NCBI GenBank assembly: GCA_003427395.1
Contig: BFEA01000085.1
Coordinates: forward strand, 845,499-866,754
DNA: 21,256 bases
From: Chara braunii
Taxonomy: Eukaryota; Streptophyta; Charophyceae; Charales; Characeae
Direction: 5' to 3'
The position numbers and the translations under genes are program-made. Shown here piece after piece: positions 9,421 to 17,475 of this stretch. The notes beneath the pieces are model-generated. The model ran no database searches. It saw only the letters and a list, made by a program, of their open reading frames with translations, and was not told the DNA's origin. Each line of letters begins with the position of its first letter. The stretch's first letter is position 1.

Positions 9421-10023
9421 TCCAGCAGGCAACCGCTCGGAAACATCGGGAGTCTCTGTATCCACATCTGCTAATGCACTCAGCGCCCATGACTGCCGAC
9501 GCTGTGCATGGCCTTTGCCTGACCCACGTGGGCGGCCTCGAGGGCGACCAGTACTGACTTTCGGTCGTCTGGCAGCTGGCTCACCACCTGCCTCATCCCC
9601 CCTCAATTTCCTCTTCCTGCCGGCACGACTCATCTTTGTATTGTCAATGATAACAGACGGTTGTCGTGCAGGAAGCGAGGGCATGCCCAGTGGACTGATC
9701 GCACGATTGCCAGTCGCGGGAGTGTTAAACGTCCCACGACACCTGACCAAACTGGAGCCTTGACTCAGCCTAGATGGCCCGGGTGACTGCACAGAACAAG
9801 GAGGAGGTTGGTGGGGCATGCGTGCTAGTTTTCCCGACGATGGTGAACAACTCGTCAAGATGGAGCTGTGTATCCCACCCTGCCTTTCATGACTGGACAC
9901 GGTGTCCAATGCGCCCCTGCCTCCACTAGAGGCTATCTCCCCTTCTCGCTGGCGCTGTGGTGGCTCCCCGACATGTGCGCCAACATCAAGCCGTATAGAG
10001 GATTGTGCACCACGAGGGGGCAA
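9340..10023 (-). CDS. AT-hook segment, probable frameshifted tail of the hAT protein
   Basis: A 227-codon frame overlaps the last 91 bases of the core frame in a different phase. It contains RKRKLR (residues 136-141), a nuclear-localisation-like basic cluster, then GRPRGRPRG (159-167), a canonical AT-hook core that binds the minor groove of AT-rich DNA. The rest is rich in Pro, Ser and Gly, as in disordered linkers. The same frame is open upstream for some codons past 10023, so one single-base indel near 10020-10060 would join it to the core. A spliced junction is the alternative. Sense composition here is unlike the opposite strand, which supports this strand as coding. Confidence 0.5.
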   Translation of the reverse strand: MPPRGAQSSIRLDVGAHVGEPPQRQREGEIASSGGRGALDTVSSHERQGGIHSSILTSCSPSSGKLARMPHQPPPCSVQSPGPSRLSQGSSLVRCRGTFNTPATGNRAISPLGMPSLPARQPSVIIDNTKMSRAGRKRKLRGDEAGGEPAARRPKVSTGRPRGRPRGSGKGHAQRRQSWALSALADVDTETPDVSERLPAGRGIVSGVCTRSQAGDGETKSLFSSSR

Positions 10024-12734
10024 CGGGGGAATCCCATAAAAGAGCCTCGACTCAATGTGGTCTCTGGTGTAATGCTCTCTTGCGGGTTAACCCTGCCCCT
10101 CTCCTTAGTCCTCTCCTCCGCCATCACACCACCCACATCATGCAGCACGCTCTCACCCACCCTTTCAACCACCCTGTCGTGGCCCAATCGTTGATCCACA
10201 CAGACATCCACCCTGACGTGGAGCCTCTGCTCAGCCCTCTGCTCCAGTCTACAATCTCTAGACATGTGTGCCCTTTGCTCTGTCCTCTGCTCCACCGATG
10301 CCTCCACCCTGTCTCCCAGTCTCTGCTCGGCCCTCTGCTCCACCGTTGGTGTAACGGCATCCCCGACCCTCGGCTCCACGCTCCGACCCGCTTTGTGGTA
10401 TGCACCGTCCCCGACCGTCTGCTGAACACTCTGCTCCAACGTTGACTGTGCACCCTCCTCTCGCCTTTCTTGAACTGTGTCATCGACGGCGCAGTCCACC
10501 CTTTGATGCACTGTTTGCACCACAGTTTGTGTCGCCCTCGGATGATCAGCGACCTGCTTTGCCACCTGCTCCACCGTGTTGGTGTCCTCCGTCCTCTGTT
10601 GCGGCCTGTCGACCACACTCTGGTCGATCGTCTGGTGCACCCTTTGCTCTGTCCTCTGCTCCGCCCTCTGCTCCGACCCATGCTGAACACCTGCACTTTG
10701 AGATCCCTCGCTTCGACGCTCATGGTCAATGGCACTGCCGGACGCTGTCCCTGCACAGGCATGCGCCTCTACGATTGTGGTCTTGCCAATCACCGTTGCC
10801 CCTTGATGAGATGACTCGGCACGATCATAGGTTTGAGAAGCGGAGCCTTGTGTGGACCCTGTCGCCCTTGCCTCTCGTAGTGGTATCGATCCATGAACGC
10901 CGTCATAGGAGCGATCTATGTCCTGCTCAGCATCCTCACTGGCCAACAACCCCTCAACATCGGTCTGACCTCCCACCCTCTCCCGTAGGGTCCTCAGTGT
11001 GCGGAAAGTGCCGGCCACGTATGCGTCGAAGTCCTCATGAGGGTCTAGCCCCGCCCAGTCATCGAGGACATCATGCTGGTCCTCGGCAAGGGTCTTCCCT
11101 TTGTCCCTCTCTTGCTGCATGTGCTCCGCCATCTCACGATGCATCCACACGGCATCCGCCCAAGGGCCAGGCTCATAATGATCGTCGACATAGCGAGATG
11201 CAGATGTGATGCGATCACGACCGTCGTTATGACGGTTTGCTCGAGCGGCTGCCTCCCACTCCTCCTCGTCCGATCGACAGGCAAGACACTCCATCGTCCA
11301 CGTCCTCGGGGGATCCTCAACCATGTCGGCCCACATGTCGATGTAGCGACTCTCAGGCCTTCTGCTAGCGCTGAGAAGCTGCATGTTCCAATGAATGAAC
11401 ACGAGCTTCTCCACACTCGCGGCGGAGAGGTTGTTGCGCCTCTTTGTGTGAATGAAATCATGAGTGGCCCAATTGCGTTCACAAGGACTCGCTGTGGACC
11501 ACATGCCGAGCACCTTCTTTGCTATTGCCTGCAACCTCGGGTGACCGCCTCCTTGAAGCTGCCACCACAATGCTGGGTGCATCGTCTTGCTGGCAGCGTT
11601 TCGAACAGCAACCTCGTCCCACCAATGAGGACCGTCCACCGGCCAATACCGAGGATCATCACTATGGAAGGTCCATAAATCCTCCCACAAGTCTCCCAGC
11701 GCCTTTGACTCCCAACCTCCACCCAACATACGAGAGAAATGATCAAGTGTACTTTGCACGGCGGGTGAGCTGCGATCAGACAACAAAGAGATGTCACGTT
11801 GACGAGGATCCAACAAGTAAGCTGCTGCGTGTGCCGCCTGCCGCATCATCGCACATCTGTCTGCCACTATGTCGAAGACCACCTTCCTCTCATCCTCCCG
11901 CAGGCCCAATACATCAATTCTCCTCCGCAACATGGACTCCAAATCCCACAACCCTGGGGGTGATGAACCGTCGAAGTCCATGGCCCTCAAGAAGGTGTAG
12001 CAGGGCTCCATCACGTCCATCACTTTCTTGACCTGCTGCCACCACCAGTCTGATCTGCAAAGTCTGCGTACCTCCGGCTCGTCCACTCGCACGTCTCCTG
12101 CCCATCGTGCATCTCTCCACCGATCAGAGGACACGACCCCATCAAGCACCATCCTCTGCTCATATAGCCTCTCCTGCATCATATATGCAGTTCCGAACCG
12201 TGTGTCAGCCGGGCGTGTCAGGTCCAAGGCCCCTTTCGCGGTTCGATGAATATGGAGCGCCTTTTGCTTGTTCCGCATGAACTTGATGATCTTATCCGCT
12301 CTCTTCATCACTTCAGCGGCCCATGGCTGTGCCGCAATGTCTCTAAGCAGCAAGCTCAAGCAATGCGCCGCGCAAGGGATCCGTGCAATGGCAGGGTCTG
12401 GGTGGTCCTGTAGAGTACTCGCTGCCGCCTTCATAACCTCTTCGTTGTCTGTGCAGATGGCGTTCACACTCTCCACCCCTACGTCATCTCGTATCACCCC
12501 CTCCCATATCTCGGCTAAACTCACGCCTGTCTTGTCTCGAGCTGACATATCGATGGTGCGAATAAGGATTGGCCCTGACTGGCCTGCTGCGATGAAGTTC
12601 ATTATCGGCTTGTTGCGCTGGTCAGTGGCACCATCAGTCGTCAAGGTGCAACCGGTGTCCTTCCACTTTGCCTTCTTGGGGGCGATGAGTGCTGCAACCT
12701 CGTGGTATATAATATCCATCATCCTCGTCCTCAC
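9933..12734 (-). CDS. hAT transposase core: DUF659, dimerisation domain, 16-aa repeat tail
   Basis: This is the longest open frame in the window, 933 codons. GTG at 12734 is only the first start-like codon; homology continues upstream to 12830. Residues 1-150 match DUF659, with TLTTDGATD (D34), ICTDNEEV (D96) and CAAHCL at 121-126. Residues about 388-454 match the hAT dimerisation domain, with ALWWQL, SPCERNWATH (E419), KRRNNLS and LVFIHWN. D34, D96 and E419 are where the hAT family has its catalytic triad, which is my assignment by motif. Residues 686-860 are rich in VEQRAEQR-like words. The last 30 residues are probably out of frame, because another frame from 10023 carries a more plausible continuation. 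A segment at about 555-600 is acidic. Confidence 0.85.
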   Translation of the reverse strand: MRTRMMDIIYHEVAALIAPKKAKWKDTGCTLTTDGATDQRNKPIMNFIAAGQSGPILIRTIDMSARDKTGVSLAEIWEGVIRDDVGVESVNAICTDNEEVMKAAASTLQDHPDPAIARIPCAAHCLSLLLRDIAAQPWAAEVMKRADKIIKFMRNKQKALHIHRTAKGALDLTRPADTRFGTAYMMQERLYEQRMVLDGVVSSDRWRDARWAGDVRVDEPEVRRLCRSDWWWQQVKKVMDVMEPCYTFLRAMDFDGSSPPGLWDLESMLRRRIDVLGLREDERKVVFDIVADRCAMMRQAAHAAAYLLDPRQRDISLLSDRSSPAVQSTLDHFSRMLGGGWESKALGDLWEDLWTFHSDDPRYWPVDGPHWWDEVAVRNAASKTMHPALWWQLQGGGHPRLQAIAKKVLGMWSTASPCERNWATHDFIHTKRRNNLSAASVEKLVFIHWNMQLLSASRRPESRYIDMWADMVEDPPRTWTMECLACRSDEEEWEAAARANRHNDGRDRITSASRYVDDHYEPGPWADAVWMHREMAEHMQQERDKGKTLAEDQHDVLDDWAGLDPHEDFDAYVAGTFRTLRTLRERVGGQTDVEGLLASEDAEQDIDRSYDGVHGSIPLREARATGSTQGSASQTYDRAESSHQGATVIGKTTIVEAHACAGTASGSAIDHERRSEGSQSAGVQHGSEQRAEQRTEQRVHQTIDQSVVDRPQQRTEDTNTVEQVAKQVADHPRATQTVVQTVHQRVDCAVDDTVQERREEGAQSTLEQSVQQTVGDGAYHKAGRSVEPRVGDAVTPTVEQRAEQRLGDRVEASVEQRTEQRAHMSRDCRLEQRAEQRLHVRVDVCVDQRLGHDRVVERVGESVLHDVGGVMAEERTKERGRVNPQESITPETTLSRGSFMGFPRCPLVVHNPLYGLMLAHMSGSHHSASEKGR
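10155..10679 (-). repeat. Coding minisatellite, 48-bp / 16-residue units
   Basis: Within the hAT frame, four consecutive 16-residue units (residues 797-860, bases 10155-10346) begin TVEQRAEQRLGD, SVEQRTEQRAHM, RLEQRAEQRLHV and CVDQRLGHDRVV. Weaker units extend back to about residue 686. On the plus strand it appears as recurring CTCTGCTC words. Gln, Glu, Arg and Val dominate. A helical or coiled-coil extension is possible, which is inference. Confidence 0.75.
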
Positions 12735-12833
12735 TCCCTCGTACGAGAGCAGGCGTGTCGCTGGTACGATGGATGGCCACAGGAGTGTGACAATGTAGTC
12801 CCAATAGTTTTGCGTCTCCTTCAGCCGTAGCTA

Positions 12834-13088
12834 GTTGAACGGCACGCCACCGCGGTACATTGCAAGTGCCAACAAACGATCGAGATCATTTTGCACCTTG
12901 TTTCCCAAAAACGGATCCAAGGTCGCCTGTCTTCCTCGAAGTGCGACCTGCGTGGAGGCAGTCGATGTAGTAGGAGTCCCTCTCGCCGCCCTCTCGTCAC
13001 CTCCATCCCCCATACCGACGAGTGCTCGCAAACGCTCACGAACATCATCCGCGGCGTCTCTGGCAAGACAGTCTTGTTGGCCACCATC
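12834..13088 (-). CDS. N-terminal linker of the hAT transposase, before the TAG
   Basis: Eighty-five codons lie between TGA 13089-13091 and TAG 12831-12833, in frame with the core. They include DDVRERLRAL, then a low-complexity Thr/Ser/Arg stretch, then QATLDPFLGNK and LDRLLALAMYRGGVPF. This is the usual linker between the BED finger and DUF659, where residues just before the catalytic core are conserved. The reading stops just after VPFN and resumes with LRLKETQNYWDYI. No start codon of the original gene is retained. Confidence 0.65.
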
Positions 13089-13091
13089 TCA

Positions 13092-13207
13092 AGATTCGAT
13101 TCGATCAATGAATCGAATCGATTCCTTGATTGAATCGAATCTTGATGAAGATTCGATTCAATCAATGAATCCAATCGATTCGTTGATTGATTGATTGATT
13201 GGATCCG
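13092..13207. repeat. Imperfect foldback palindrome, copy 1
   Basis: The centre is AATCTTGATGAAGATT at about 13138-13153. The outer arms, built of GATTCGATTCAATCAA and TGAATCGAATCGATT-like words, pair only partly and with shifts. It directly abuts the truncated hAT reading frame and shares most of its sequence with 13634-13745. Confidence 0.8.
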
Positions 13208-13603
13208 GATAGGTAGGAGGAGGAGGCGGAAGTGGACAGAAAGGAGGAGGAGGAGAAAGAGACGGAGGGAAAGGAGGAAGAGGAGGATGAGGAAAAGGAG
13301 GGAAAGGAGGAGGAGGAGGAGAGCGACGAGAGAGACATGGTCGAGGAGGAGGAGGAGGAGGAGGCGGAGTAGGACGACAACGACGAAGAAGGCGAGGAGG
13401 AGGAGGAGGAGGAGGGTTGGGCGACGACGGGCGAAGTCAGGATCCGGGTAGGTAGGAGGAGAAATGGGAGGAGGAGGGTTGGGCGACGACGTCGACGAGG
13501 GTGGCAACAAAGAAGAAGTAGAAGAAGAGGAGGAGGAGGAGGAGAAAGAGGAGGAAGGGAGCGCGGCGACGGGGGAAGTCGGGATTCGGGTAGGTAGGAG
13601 GAG
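13208..13603. repeat. G/A-rich repeat block between the palindromes
   Basis: The plus strand is mostly GGA/GAG triplets. GGATCCGGATAGGTAGGAGG at 13201 recurs in diverged form at about 13440 and 13583, next to GGGCGAAGTC-like words, so there is a larger tandem period of roughly 145-240 bp. Bases 13228-13349 are closely similar to 14878-15003. Arg/Glu-rich (+) and Ser/Leu-rich (-) frames are compositional. Confidence 0.75.
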
Positions 13604-13634
13604 GAGTTGGCAACCGTTGACGAGCTGCCAACTC
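13604..13634. repeat. Perfect 9-bp inverted repeat
   Basis: GAGTTGGCA (13604-13612) pairs exactly with TGCCAACTC (13626-13634), with a 13-nt loop. It sits directly before the long palindrome. Confidence 0.85.
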
Positions 13635-13726
13635 AATCAATCAATCAATCAACGAATCGATTGGATTCGTTGATTGAATCCAATCTTGATGAAGATTCGA
13701 TTCAATCAACGAATCCAATCGATTCG

Positions 13727-13745
<19 letters not shown>
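13634..13745. repeat. Near-perfect 112-bp palindrome, copy 2
   Basis: Arms 13634-13681 and 13698-13745 match at 47 of 48 positions. They close through AATCTT/AAGATT and a 4-nt GATG loop at 13688-13691. The outer part of each arm is a CAAT/ATTG tetranucleotide repeat, which continues to about 13760 on the right. It is a strong cruciform or RNA-hairpin former. Confidence 0.95.
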
Positions 13746-13760
<15 letters not shown>

Positions 13761-13765
13761 TTCGA

Positions 13766-14150
13766 CGGAATGTGACCGCAGTTACGACCAAATTCAGCAG
13801 AAAAAAGTCGTCGTAGGCTGAGTATGCTCTCTGTCCAACGATCCGCTTACTACATTTTCTTCACTGCTCCAGGGTTTCTCTCATGAGATGAGCAGGCAGT
13901 ACACCTACACCCTGCGCTTGTGGCGCGTTATGTCTGCGCCGGTGGTCGATGCGCGCTCACGATGGGCCCAATGGCACGCAATAGCACGGAGCTCATGCCC
14001 TCATGCGATCATCGGCCTACGCAATCATGCGCGCGTTCACTAGCGCCGAGTCTGCGATATCTGTGCCCATTATGCGCTCCATTACAATGGAACGCGTCTT
14101 CGCTGACGCGGCTATGCGCGCATATAGCGGTACAACTGGCGACGTGGCCA
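13766..14150. other. Unique sequence between repeats, no supported gene
   Basis: GCGC- and ATGCGC-rich words are frequent. I looked on both strands for the missing BED zinc finger of the neighbouring transposase and saw no Cys/His pattern for it. Confidence 0.4.
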
Positions 14151-14589
14151 CAAGGAGGAGGTAGAGGTCTAGGAGGAGGAAGAAGATGAGGAGGAGCAGG
14201 AGGAGGGGGAGCCGGAGGACGAGGAGTACAGAGAAGAGGAGGAGGAGGACGACGACGACGACCAAGAATAAGAAGACGAGGAGGAGGAGGAGGAGGAGGA
14301 GGACGAGGAGGAGGAGGAGGAGGAGGAGGAGGAGGAGGAGGACGGCGGCGATGGACGACGGCTACGAGGAGGAGGTGGAGGTCTGCGAGGAGGAGGAAGA
14401 TGAGGAGGAGGAGGAGAAGGACGACAAGAATTAGAAGACGAGGAGGAGGAAGAAGAAGAAGAGGAGGACAACGACGACGACGAAGAAGAAGAAGAGGAGG
14501 AGGAGGAGGAGGAGGAGGAGGAGGACGGCGGTGATGGACGACGACTACGAGGAGGAGGTGGTCTAGGAGGAGGAAGAAGATGAGGACGA

Positions 14590-14620
<31 letters not shown>

Positions 14621-15010
14621 CCGGAGGACGAGGAGGAGGAGGACGACGACGACCAAGAATAAGAAGACGAGGAGGAGGAGGAGGAGGAGGAAGAAGAAGA
14701 AGAGGAGGACAAGGACGACGAGGAGGAGGACGGCGACGAAGAAGAAGAAGAGGATGAGGAGGAGGAGGACGAGGAGGAGGAGGAGGACTACGGGTGCGAT
14801 GGACAACGCCGACGAGGAGGAGGTGGAGGATTAGGAGGAGGAAGAAGATGAGGAGGAGGAGGGGGAGGGGGAGGAGGAGGAAATGGACGGAAAGGAGGAG
14901 GAGGAGGAGGAGAAAGAGATGTAGGGAAAGGAGGAAGAGGAGGATGAGGAAGAGGAGGGAAAGGAGGAGGAGGAGGAGAGAGATGAGCGAGACATGGAGG
15001 AGGAGGAGGG
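14151..15010. repeat. 860-bp G/A-rich (GGA/GAG) domain
   Basis: The plus strand is overwhelmingly purine, chiefly GGA, GAA and GAC triplets. A larger, degenerate period is visible: AAGATGAGGA recurs at about 14182, 14398, 14578 and 14847, and GATGGACGACG- or GATGGACAACG-like words precede three of these. Spacings of about 216, 180 and 269 bp suggest expanded units. The long Pro/Ser/Leu-rich minus frames and Arg/Glu-rich plus frames are by-products of the triplet repeat. Part of it (14878-15003) duplicates 13228-13349. Confidence 0.85.
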
Positions 15011-15440
15011 TACGCACCTGCACGAGGGTTGGAGGAGACATCGGGTCGTGGCCATCGATGGCGACGCAACAACGTTCAACTCTGACGACGTGCCCAAGTC
15101 GCGCGCCGTCCAGTCGCAGTACACAGCCAAATTCGAATGCGAATTTGGCCCGATCTGGGCCGTAGATGTCTTAGATCTAACGGCCCAGAGGAGGCCATTT
15201 TCGTTTTCGATTTCGGAGGCCCTACCGGCCTCACGAAAATGGCGCGTTCCTCCTGGGGGTATATCATACCCGAAATCCCACCCCCGGAGGCCCAAAAGCC
15301 TTTACCCCCCCCTACATGGATTTTTCCACCAGCCCGGAAAGGTGGCCCAGCTTGGATAACCGGGGGAGTTGTCCGATCAGACAACCCGGACCCAAAAAGG
15401 GTCCCGGACGTCCGGGCTGGTAACATAGCAAAACCCCTAC
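15011..15440. repeat. Cluster of short inverted repeats
   Basis: Visible dyads include AAATTCG...CGAATTT (about 15128-15145), GGCCC...GGGCC (about 15146-15160), GCCATTTTCG...CGAAAATGGC (about 15194-15244), GTTGTC...GACAAC (15368-15385), GGACCC...GGGTCC (15388-15404) and the perfect CCCGGACGTCCGGG (15403-15416). No protein domain is seen. Such density resembles the subterminal regions of DNA transposons, which is inference. Confidence 0.6.
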
Positions 15441-15469
15441 TTTTTCTCTTTTTTTTTGGGACCTAATTT

Positions 15470-15565
15470 TTCCAGTGCGGTGCGCTTTGGTGCGCTGTGC
15501 AGTGCGGTGCACGTGATGCGCAACACGCGTGCAAATCGGCGCACCAAGGTGCACCGCAACTATGA
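15470..15565. repeat. GTGCGC/GTGCAC-rich cluster
   Basis: Variants of GGTGCGC and GGTGCAC recur between 15475 and 15560. Some pair with each other, such as GGTGC with GCACC. It resembles the cluster at 6300-6410 in reverse orientation. Confidence 0.5.
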
Positions 15566-15585
15566 TACGAAGACAACTTACCCCG

Positions 15586-15609
15586 TACGTTGTATTCGAA
15601 TACAACGTA
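15586..15609. repeat. Perfect 24-bp palindrome
   Basis: The sequence is self-complementary around a central TTCGAA, with outer ends TACGTTG and CAACGTA. Confidence 0.95.
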
Positions 15610-16149
15610 TGTACGTTATTCAGCGAGTTATAGGGTACAACTTTGCACGAGCCTTTACTACCGACGTTTTGTGCTTTTTGTATTGCAATTTTGTATTACA
15701 TCGTTTTTCCTTCAATTTGTTTGGATTATTTTTGAAAAATTGGCATTCTTAAGATATCAGAAAATACCAAAATGCCCTAAAAAGCTAGGCTTTTTTTCGG
15801 GCGTCGGGCACCCAACATATGCCCGGGGACTCACCCGGGTGCCCGGCTGGGCATGAGCCCCGGGCAGTGTTCCGGGCACCCCAAGCGCAAAACAAAAAAG
15901 AAAAAACCAATCCAAAAATTTTGCGGAAAAAAAAAGGTTCTGTAAAACTGAAATACAAACAACTTTTCACATTAGAATTCCTCACAGAATCAGGGATAAA
16001 AACGAAAATAACAGAATCACGCAAAGCCACCCCCCTTCGAACCCCTTTCGCCCTTGCAAAGCGAATTTATACCCCCTTTCCCCCACCTTGACAGCCAACT
16101 CGCAAAAAAAGAAATGAGCCTGGATTCGGGGATCCTCTGGGAGAGAGCA
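15610..16149. other. Non-coding; CCCGGG-rich cluster at 15795-15885
   Basis: No gene is supported. Between 15795 and 15885, GCCCGG, CCGGGCA and CCCGGGT recur in both orientations, giving multiple small hairpins. The remainder is A/T-rich. Confidence 0.4.
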
Positions 16150-16704
16150 GAAAACTGCGAGGGTTTATGCCTCGGCATAGGGCCCTGTAGCAGGCGCGTG
16201 CGCGCCCTAAGTGAAGGTGGGCCCCTTGAATCTCTGTGCGCCCTGAACTCGTCAATTTTTGCAAATCTTGGTCGGCGTCAGACGGTTGCCACTCGCCAGT
16301 TGGTTACAATCCGCCTTGCTTGTGAGAATCCAAAATATTCGTGAGGCTCTTCCAGCAGCGTGGTCAAAGCAGGAAGCATCGCACGTTTGTGCTGGGTGGT
16401 TGGGCATGCCTAACGAATTCGGTCCCAGGCCTGTCTGAATCGGGACTGGGCGCAGACACTTCGCCCGAGACTGACGCTACTGGGAACTCGGTCTCACGTG
16501 CGGGTAGCAAAGGCAAGCGCCCACCTCTATCTAGATAGGAAAGGGCAGGGCGCAGGGCGAGGTATTCGGGCACTTGCACTTGTGGGCGGCAGCGCTGCTG
16601 GAGCTTAGACTCTCGGGCTGCTTGCTGCGCTAGCGCGAGGTGCGGGCGCGCGCGGGCGTCGAGAGGATACAGGGCGCTGCTGAGGGCAGCGCCATAGCCC
16701 AGCC
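16150..16704 (-). repeat. Dispersed repeat, right copy (inverted partner of 1-585)
   Basis: The reverse complement follows 1-585 in order. AGGGCAGCGCCATAGCCCAG at 16683-16702 matches the left start, CGCTGCTGG-like sequence near 16590 matches about 110, CCAGTTGGTTAC near 16297 matches about 405, and GCGCCCTAAGTGAAGG near 16203 matches the hairpin units at 482-526. Divergence and indels are obvious. The copies are about 15.6 kb apart, facing opposite ways. Confidence 0.6.
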
Positions 16705-16799
16705 TTCATAGCCAAGCTGGGGCTTTGACACAGTCAGCGGGTGGTGGTGGTCTTCATGTATGGGAAGGAAGACGTGGCTTGGCGAGGGTGGGAGAGAGA

Positions 16800-16832
<33 letters not shown>

Positions 16833-17214
16833 GTTGATGATGTGAGGGCATGTACCTGGCTTGGCGATGGTCTACAAGGTCGACATTTTCATGCACTGTG
16901 GTTGTTGCTGCTGATGTCAACGGGATGCATTGTTAATTCGTAGGCTGCTAGTAGCTGTGTAGAAGTAGTCTGGGCGTTGAGCGCCAAGTAGGAGGTGGAT
17001 ACATATGTTGGTGGTGGCGAGATTATGCCCCATTGACATTCGGATTTGGTGCTTTGGTTCTCCATTGGTGGAATATCAGCGCGTTTCTGATTTCTGGACA
17101 GTATTGGACTGTCTGGCATTTAATGTGAAATTCTGTCATTTCGCTTTATCTCATTTTCCTTGCAATTTGGTATTGGAGCTGGTTCGAGCCGCTGCGCTGC
17201 CTCCTTCGCAATAG
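16705..17214. other. Intergenic sequence with a (GA)n tract
   Basis: A GA/GATA microsatellite lies at 16793-16832. The open frame near 17005-17214 (+) has no recognised domain. Confidence 0.5.
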
Positions 17215-17475
17215 CTAATTGGTGCTTCACTGGATGGTGGGCCAGTAATAACGCTTGTGCGTTGGGTAGTGACGGCGGCCCAGTGTCGTGTGGGGAGCCA
17301 GGAAGGCTATGTGGTGACAGAGGGGTGCACGTTGGATGATGAGAGCTTGCCGACGCTGAAATTTAACCCGAGGTGGAACATTGCATTGTGGGTTGTGCTG
17401 AGGCGTCGAGCGGTCATCATAAATGCACGTCAGGTTACTGGTGAGAAATCTGTGGTGTGGAGGCAGCATTATGAG
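17215..17475 (+). CDS. Candidate 87-codon exon, unrecognised
   Basis: The frame opens after CAATAG (17210-17214, also a possible 3' splice site behind CTGCCTCCTTCG). It is open for exactly 87 codons to TATGAG followed by GTACGT, a good 5' splice site match. The peptide includes GCTLDDESLPTLKFNPRWNI and INARQVTGEKSVVWRQHYE. Composition is protein-like and not repeat-driven. No family is recognised and no flanking exons were found. It could be a host exon, a transposon-captured fragment or chance. Confidence 0.25.

Larger units (their letters stand above)
9201..13088 (-). pseudogene. Broken hAT-superfamily transposase (DUF659 type)
   Basis: This is the whole decayed gene on the minus strand. 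In family members a BED zinc finger precedes DUF659, a middle region and a C-terminal hAT dimerisation domain, and the nuclear protein cuts and rejoins element ends. Here reading starts after a TGA at 13089-13091, at the edge of foldback repeats, so the zinc finger is missing. The 85 codons from 13088 end at TAG 12831-12833, where the same frame continues in a clearly homologous way; one G-to-A change of a tryptophan codon would explain the stop. The core follows at 12830-9933. The likely C-terminus switches frame near 10020 and again near 9400. All observed lesions argue for loss of function. Confidence 0.8.

Noticed and set aside
10124-10762. 212-codon minus frame rich in Trp-Ser-Arg-Gly
   Set aside because: It is another phase of the 48-bp coding minisatellite; the in-frame reading with the transposase core is preferred.
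10400-11209. 269-codon plus-strand frame opposite the transposase
   Set aside because: It is a shadow of the minus-strand coding sequence, which has clear DUF659 and hAT homology.
12821-13640. 271-codon minus frame overlapping the transposase linker
   Set aside because: It is a wrong phase through GGA-rich repeats and the palindromes; the conserved linker is in the other phase.
13766-14150. Possible displaced BED zinc finger of the hAT transposase
   Set aside because: No Cys-x2-Cys...His-x(3-5)-His arrangement was seen in any minus frame.
14009-15041. Long Pro/Ser/Leu-rich frames on the minus strand (265 and 290 codons)
   Set aside because: They are purely the complement of GGA/GAG triplets; no domain, and the length follows from the lack of stops in the repeat.
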